From contig CAUJNA010001609.1 in the NCBI GenBank assembly GCA_963377175.1, positions 1 to 64,000 on the forward strand: a stretch of 64,000 nucleotides of DNA, in the 5' to 3' direction. Under the pieces are notes generated by a model. The model saw nothing but the letters and a program-made list of their open reading frames with translations, was not told the origin of the DNA and ran no database searches. The stretch is from Effrenium voratum (taxonomy: Eukaryota > Sar > Dinophyceae > Suessiales > Symbiodiniaceae). Of this stretch, positions 59,201-64,000 are shown in pieces; the first letter of the stretch is position 1, and each line of letters opens with the position of its first letter. Position numbers and translations under genes: made by a program.

Positions 59201-60635
59201 ATGCCGACTTCTGCTGTCGCTCCGTCTTCCGTGGCGGCTCCGTCTTCGATGAGCCCATCACCCACCATGTCGGCTCTTCCCCAACCACGAAATCCTCGGG
59301 GTACTTCTCCAGTTCCCTCTCGATTTCATGAATCGTGCAGTATTTATTCTGGAAGAATTCGATCATGACGTCCTTCTCGGCCTTCTTCTCGATCTCCTTC
59401 ATCCAGCTTACCCACTTGCGCCGATCTTGGTTCTCAGCGGCCCTGTCAGCCGCGTGCGGTGCCAAACTGATGGAGTTGATGTTCATCGCAGGCAGCTTCG
59501 ACTCATAGATCATATCGATGCACCACAGGAAATCCCTGGCGTACTCAATCTCCCGGTAGAGGTCGTTCAGCTCCCTTTTGTCTGGACGGAAATAAGCTGT
59601 ATACGACTGATCTTTGGAGTCCTTCTCACCGAGCAATGGCTGCAATCTCCTCATGATGAAAGAGACGCACATGAGCGAATTGACCGCTCCGATACACGCG
59701 TCAGAGATGTCACTGGGGGTTGACCCACAGATCATCCAGCGCAATAGGTTGTTCTGGCTGGCATTCTCATCCCTCCTCAATGCATATGCGAGGTTCTTCA
59801 TCGATGCCTGCAGCTCATTCTGGTATACCAACCCAAGGTCCCAATTCTTCTGGTAGTCGTCCTTGGAACCACGACCGTAGGAGTCGATCTTGGGAGCCTT
59901 GATCACGCTCAACGTGAACACTTTCCCCCAGTTTCGATCCCTGTATCTTGCGATTCTCCGGTCGTGCCTCTCAAACTCTGCAGTTGTCTGGAACTCCTCA
60001 GAGCTCCTCCACCTTCTCGATGACGATGCCCTAGATGACTCGTCGTTGATGAATTCTTTGTACACCTCCCCAACCGGGGTGTTCTGGTGGAATGCGGCTT
60101 TGAACGACCGTTCATCGTTGTCCTCGGCCACGCCTAATGCGAGATCCCAGATGTTCGCGATTGATCTCAACATATCCGCCCCTTCCATGCAGTACGTGGT
60201 TACGTTGAGCAACTCGGGGTTCTTCGCCAGCATCGTTGCCTCACCGCAAAGTTGGTTCAGCGCCGACACGATCTTCTTTCCCTTGTTGCAGAATTCCCTC
60301 CATCCAAGCATGCATTCGTCGGCAGAAAGCTGTCCGAAAACTTTGCTGATGAACTCTAAGGCAACCCTCATAGACTGCCCTTCACCTTTCATCATCCCGC
60401 GGCCCTTGGCAGAGTAGTACGCAGAGTATGCATAAATGGCGGGGACGCCTATGTCCTCGATCCACTTCACGCACATACCCAGGTCGCTGCTCATCTCCAT
60501 CCTCTTGGGTATCCTCTTGCCGTCCTCGATGGCGTTCTTCACCAAATTTCCCAAGAAGATTGCTGCTTGCCTAGATTTCCCAACAGGCACGCAGAAGAAC
60601 TCATTCGTATTGACGACATTCGGATTGGCAGTCAT
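56274..60635 (-). CDS. Large protein of unknown function (1453 aa from its ATG) with two zinc-cluster motifs
   Basis: Not recognised. The frame is continuous with the copia C-terminal region upstream. I chose ATG 60635 because protein-like sequence changes there and a pyrimidine-rich AG (cttcatttgcag, ending 60679) lies 44 bases upstream, a candidate trans-splice acceptor. Residues 1-460 are helical and charged. 461-510 is a low-complexity Ser/Gln/Gly linker. 525-900 is a globular region containing SFLVLDWPLR and GLVVVCVNRDVAFHGG. 976-1005 has CxxC and CxxC 22 residues apart. 1170-1290 is basic (NRKRNR, KEDKKQR). 1306-1318 is C-x2-C-x4-H-x3-C, one residue short of a retroviral-type zinc knuckle. 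1335-1365 is acidic/Ser-rich. It ends YFP-TAA, 27 bases before the Tpt1 ATG and in the same frame. It could be a gag-like or nucleic-acid-binding protein, but that is inference. Confidence 0.8.
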   Translation of the reverse strand: MTANPNVVNTNEFFCVPVGKSRQAAIFLGNLVKNAIEDGKRIPKRMEMSSDLGMCVKWIEDIGVPAIYAYSAYYSAKGRGMMKGEGQSMRVALEFISKVFGQLSADECMLGWREFCNKGKKIVSALNQLCGEATMLAKNPELLNVTTYCMEGADMLRSIANIWDLALGVAEDNDERSFKAAFHQNTPVGEVYKEFINDESSRASSSRRWRSSEEFQTTAEFERHDRRIARYRDRNWGKVFTLSVIKAPKIDSYGRGSKDDYQKNWDLGLVYQNELQASMKNLAYALRRDENASQNNLLRWMICGSTPSDISDACIGAVNSLMCVSFIMRRLQPLLGEKDSKDQSYTAYFRPDKRELNDLYREIEYARDFLWCIDMIYESKLPAMNINSISLAPHAADRAAENQDRRKWVSWMKEIEKKAEKDVMIEFFQNKYCTIHEIERELEKYPEDFVVGEEPTWWVMGSSKTEPPRKTERQQKSASSSGQRSQTAGGSVPQPGAPSGGSQASDAVKIDNEIIDSIFRMNSGGDDDRWVIINPTAGHDTYTSFEGGTTLGGATVNVKFNIDNNTGYPIIQTVFGPCLAEGKNATYWECMLRCLTSSLLHFEEKTSAEKIILSYVGKGNAAWLQLYAFLCAQTGCLITGRLPGAKAINALIQAEKNPDNAPGQLNRIINRQKRSPIGEATIRDMMIHKKSFLVLDWPLRAVNSKGSTKTFQMMVNEQGWTNIEERSYYGSSEQVSSPNDTLNIISRLQKLDKLIAERRRRDMDDSPMSVHIWMSLYDWVCMRGCGWQVTANPIIDSLQKAISDLVNTCKGLVVVCVNRDVAFHGGRGDLGTIANKVSEICKAAGALVTENDRLWRVVHALTGKNYKIPGSSNLQHFLLKRLLIEKSIDAVAPSNAFVCELEGTCINEPDLRFNIPKNMEESKVKFEYKPTFTAQSKRKQERQDEGHGEQDAFGKADVGDQRLRWYTVTELSKFICELCAKEMQMSKSKVLGPKSKYNPSSCLNCCANWNADTNGIAMSIEGKKMYTRLFAECVVAIPDLQYLMVDVNNIQAMITIIRELAYSRLKKELSHVGFVSMTVDQAAQFYNNGHGKHLCASRDVIVCKNSEGVEERMSIFVIGKDLGNVAYSSWIKSVLDQGPMYELLGQTTNEESLGDVVEMVLGFFEVMSYFQRELPLWKDAWKIKREFEQSIVRHLAGNVTHTTGQNRKRNRPSAQIGVPTKEVLDIMNKVKPRHPRSLITEPSAQGSKRKATEGEVEGLGQAPDPSRSSQPNAEKEDKKQRVIDGRRAARGFLESMEKCMGDMGICKKCANLAHDGDCMDIEEAAGNEKAMKVLRELLSSDPVSSDEDMGDTEEPSSSTSKERKKGAQAGKETIEMYSYTINLVEMADTAEGGELQCGGVDLTYNPCGDNRPFKKTLEMGCDTIPCYIPKYGDVSDVHLPWAYASIVDPKYFP

Positions 60636-60954
60636 CTTGATGATATTCTCCAGAACCAGGAAAACCCAAAATAAGCAGCTGCAAATGAAGCCACGGAATA
60701 GTCCCAATATGATCCCAGCTTCAGATTGAGGTGACGAACTCGTCCAGCTCCTTCTTGAAGCTTGGGGTTCGGGACTGACCCAGCTCCCCGTATGCACCAG
60801 AGGTTCGGGACTGACCCAGCACCTCGGTTGTGCAGTTGGGGTGGTGCAGATTTCGCTCGCAGTAGCTTGGTGCTTCCGCGATCTCCTTCGCGTAATGCAA
60901 GCAAGAGCGAGTTTCAACGGTGCCGGTTTAAGGCACCTTGCTCGAGCACGAAAA
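60636..60954 (-). other. Junction between copia C-terminus and the unknown large protein
   Basis: The frame stays open but the sequence is low quality as protein: basic (RRRSRKH), then two copies of WVSPEP, then a 26-residue hydrophobic run (GIILGLFRGF to VLENII) just before the ATG. It could be a real linker with a membrane segment, or an untranslated spacer with an AG trans-splice acceptor. Confidence 0.5.
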
Positions 60955-62516
60955 CGGCGAAGGATCACACCCACAATTATAGACGTGTACAACTGGGTTT
61001 CTTTGGTTTCACGACCAGCACAAGGTCCATGCTCATGGTTTCCATTGCATTTTTTTGACAACGAGCCGCCAAGTTCAAAGTTCCATGAGACAACTCTCCA
61101 TGGTTTCTTGCTTGGCATGGGTTTCTTTGCATATCTTTGTTTCTTGCCATAGCGACACCCATCAAACTCGTGACTAGTCCCATCATGCACGACCTCACGC
61201 AGTCTCTCATCTTTCCAATAATCACAACTTCCAGGCAACTCAAACAAAATCGCAGCTCGTTTTGTCATGGCATGCCGTTTAATTTCAACGAACCGTTCAA
61301 ATAATCTCCAAAATTCTCTTTGTTTGGCCTCGATTTTCTCTGCGGTGTCCATGCCGCGAGTCTTGTTGAGGCGTGCCCATGATGATCCCCCCGTGCAAGG
61401 CCCGGCGAAGAACAACAAATCGGAAGGTTTGGTAAGCACATGTCTGGCGATTCTCCCCCCGTACTCGCTCAGTAAGTCATCAACCAGAGTTATGGTGACA
61501 ACCTGCGGCCCGTCATGGCGGGCAAGAGCAGTGAACCAGTTACGCGGTTCGGAACATGCCATCAGCACGATGGGCCGAGCCAAGTCAACACTGTAAAGAG
61601 TGACGACTGTGCGAGTTCGCATACCAGGAAGCGAGACATGAACAGGAGCGCGAAGCACACCACCGTCATGTTTGACCATCGCGAGTTCAATACCCGGCGC
61701 TAACTGTGGCTTGTGCTTCACCGCAATGCGATACGGAACAAAACAACGACCAGGGACAAGCTGCTCGAGATTGATATGCAGACAACGCATGAGCAATTTC
61801 AATCGGAGCAACGTTTCCAAAGCAAGGTCGTTAACACACTTCAACTCTATGCGCTCGTTCGACAGTTCTTCAACAAATGCGGCCAGCACGGACTGCATGT
61901 CAACATCCCCGGACCCGACGTGAATTGGTCGTGGTCGTGGAGACCGTTTCCGCGCCGGTGCAGCGACCGGTACGGGATGAAACTGCCAAACTGCGCGTTC
62001 AACCCAACCATCAATTCGCACACATTGTAGCCCCGGGTCAACTCTATCCTCAACTTTGAGCCATGACCCATTCTTCAGAAACCAAGTGGAGCGAAGCCAC
62101 TTGCTCCCAAACGGTGTCATAACCGCGAGTGGAGGTTTTACACGCATCAATCTGGGTCCCTTGGCAACAACAACCGGATCATGTCCTTCATGCTCATGCA
62201 ATCCCTCTTTAGATGTTAATCCAGACCACCATAGGTCCTGGGGCATGATCGGTATGTGTGTGTACGGAAATGTTGGAACTCCGTCAACTGTCCCCGAAGC
62301 GGTCTGCATGGTCCCCTTTATGGGATCACACGTGGGTGTGAGCGCCTTGAGGGTATCCGGGGCAGACAGCAAGCTCGGGTCAAGTAGACCAATCTGCAAA
62401 CATGCATGTTTCCATTTGCGCCCATCATTGAACGCCTTGGTGTAAATATCGGCCGCCATCCTGTCGGTGACCTCATACGCCAAGTACATGTAATCACGTG
62501 TGAACATCTCATGCAT
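60955..62516 (-). CDS. pol: Copia polyprotein C-terminal part (RNase H end plus extra domain)
   Basis: In the same frame as the reverse transcriptase but after a TAG. It opens WMHEMFTRDYMYLAYEV..., with AADIYTKAF, the copia RNase H C-terminal motif (usually LADIFTK) at residues 21-29. The ~490 residues after it are not part of a standard copia polyprotein. Residues 366-380 read DLLFFAGPCTGGSSW, 423-434 ILFELPGSCDYW, 450-457 EFDGCRYG and 471-478 KPWRVVSW, then Cys/His residues (KKCNGNHEHGPCAGRET). I associate this block with the C-terminal region of dinoflagellate copia proteins. The GPC and FELP motifs loosely resemble motifs IV and VI of cytosine-C5 methyltransferases, but this is not established. 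The end at about 60955 (residue ~520) is where recognisable sequence stops; the frame itself continues. Confidence 0.75.
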
Positions 62517-62519
62517 CCA

Positions 62520-64000
62520 CTAAATGCTAACACCATGGCTTCTCTCAAGGTGGCGCATCGTGGGGTTTCTCCCCGATCGCACGACACCGATCATAGCCTT
62601 GTTATCGTCATAGAACACAAAGTTCGGTGACTTCTTGAGAATCCGCTGCAACAACTTTAGAGCAGGCATACCCATTGCCCTCATGGCAACATCGGCCGCA
62701 ACTATTTCGGCCTCAGGAGTTGAGTGACTCACACAACCCTGTCTTTTTGAGCTGCCAGACAACGGAAACCGAGTATTAGGCCCTTGTATATTCAAGTGTC
62801 CACCAGAGGTGGAACGTAGCGAGTCGACGCATCCTGCAAAGTCAGCGCCTGCATACAAGGCCAAGTGCACATCATCCATGGAGTCTCCGACCCAACCGAC
62901 CATGCGCCAATGTTTCGTATGATGCACATAGCACATCAAATGATGCAAACCCCGATCATCGGAGTCAGTCCACCTGTGCACATTCCGTGCCAGGCGATTC
63001 ACTTGCCGCAACAAATCGAAGCGAGCAATCCGCGCACCGTACAGCAACTTCATCAGTACGCTAGCGGCATGCGGAGCAAGGTGTCCACGCACGGGCTCCT
63101 TCATGGCCAACTCATGAGTCCCTCCCCGTTGGTCCGGCACTGTGGCAGAACCGTCGGTGGGCACAAGATTGTTACACCAATTGCACACGACTGACGGCCC
63201 CTCTCTGGCAGGCTTCCGTGAGACGTGATTCTTTGTTTCTTCATGCAACTCAGGGGTGACAACCTTATTCAACTTCACGTCGCCCGCCACATCAAGATAG
63301 CGGTCGACACAGGAACGTAGGAACTGTTCCATGTCATAGGTCACCGTTGTTACTCGGTGTCCGTTCCCGAGAGTGACGTTTCCCTTGCTTTGATTGCAAC
63401 CAAGGTACATTTCAAGTCCAGTCTCGGGCTCAATCTTCAAACGTGTACGCAACATGCTCCACCCTTGGGCAAGGTTCTTCTGCGGCCCTGCCATTTTGAA
63501 GTCGTCGACATACACACCCAGAACAAGCTGGAGCTTTTCATGAATGTACACTGAAGGCCATTCTTCGCCGATGGGCTCAAAACCAACGGCACGCACCGAT
63601 TCATCGCAGTGCTGCTCCCAAAATGTTCCCGCATCTGGGTGTCCGTACAGCGCCTTCCTCAACGGGACGACTGGTCTTCTGTACTTATCCCATTTGCATT
63701 CACTTGGCACGGCCTCCGGTGGCAATTCAATCCAACACGGCGTGCCTCCCAAGGTGGCCTGTATATACGCCTGAACAGCGTCGGCCATCTGCACATCCCA
63801 GCCATCATGACAACCCAGAAAATCCGCCCAACGCGAGGCTTCAAACGAAGCAGGAGAGTTCCCCAAATCTTGAAACATCGCAGCCTCAAAGCTTTGGTTC
63901 TTCACTTGGTTCCCCAGCAACACGCCTCTACCCTTGAACTTCCTTTTAGGATCACCAACAGGCAACTGTGAGTGCTTTTCAACGCAAATGCCATGTGCGC
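62520..64000 (-). pseudogene. pol: Ty1/copia reverse transcriptase and RNase H (partial at right edge; in-frame TAG)
   Basis: The frame enters from beyond the window, so integrase, gag and the 5' LTR are not seen. Counting from the Leu codon at 63965, residues 11-72 give the copia RT start (FKGRGVLLGNQV, FQDLG..PA). QMADAVQAY holds catalytic Asp62, LRKALYGHPDAGTFWE matches the copia LYGLKQA block, and VYVDDFKMAG holds the YVDD box (152-155). RNase H follows: YAGADFAGCVDSLRSTSGG (Asp375), STPEAEIVAADVA (acidic residues 418-420), FYDDNKAMI and HLERSHGVSI. TAG at 62520-62522 then replaces what I would expect to be a sense codon, with the RNase H sequence continuing in the same frame. The element is young, since no other break is visible in 480 codons. 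It may be dead or read through. Confidence 0.9.

Noticed and set aside
62520..62522. Alternative genetic code (TAG as sense)
   Set aside because: Long frames elsewhere in the element have no other in-frame TAG, and one point mutation explains it.

Overview
The window looks like nuclear DNA of a dinoflagellate or a close protist relative. This is inferred from four things: a Ty1/copia polymerase whose blocks match the type I know from dinoflagellate genomes; very sparse, intron-broken coding DNA in a sea of degenerate tandem repeats; short GT..AG introns; and one possible relict of the dinoflagellate spliced leader (53265-53280, reverse strand). No rRNA, tRNA, CRISPR array or bacterial-style operon was seen.

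Layout. 1-1.6 kb: degenerate direct repeats. 3.0-4.8 kb: a decayed copy of a gene whose better preserved paralogue lies at 11.8-14.5 kb. 5.2-22.4 kb: two interleaved repeat families, a ~600-bp family and a ~1.64-kb family (three tandem copies at 6.7-11.7 kb plus a half copy at 21.5-22.4 kb), with one clean in-place inversion at 20.45-20.75 kb. 22.8-26.05 kb: GT/GC microsatellite, polypyrimidine tract and two minisatellites. 27-31.1 kb: exon-like coding segments on the plus strand, one with a cysteine cluster. 32.8-34.2 kb: (CTA)n tracts. 35.7-36.7 kb: a frameshifted coding region of unknown function. 40.5-44.45 kb: a large minisatellite built from palindromic ~30-bp units. 45.5-53 kb: a G-run satellite interrupted by a 4.47-kb island (46834-51308) with ~29-bp terminal inverted repeats, for which 'empty site' copies exist in the same satellite.

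The only dense coding is on the minus strand from the right edge (64000) down to 53995. It reads, in order: copia reverse transcriptase and RNase H (broken by one in-frame TAG), a copia C-terminal domain, a hydrophobic stretch, a 1453-aa protein of unknown function with two zinc-knuckle-like clusters, one TAA, and then a Tpt1/KptA-like RNA 2'-phosphotransferase domain fused to a ~430-residue cysteine/acid-rich tail and broken by one frameshift. The polymerase, the unknown protein and the start of the Tpt1 domain all share one reading frame over about 8 kb. I consider this the most interesting locus: a retroelement, or an insertion into one, that carries an RNA-repair-type enzyme and a large unknown protein as apparent cargo.

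Limits: all identities were made by eye. Exon structures are proposals, and repeat identities and copy numbers are estimates from reading.
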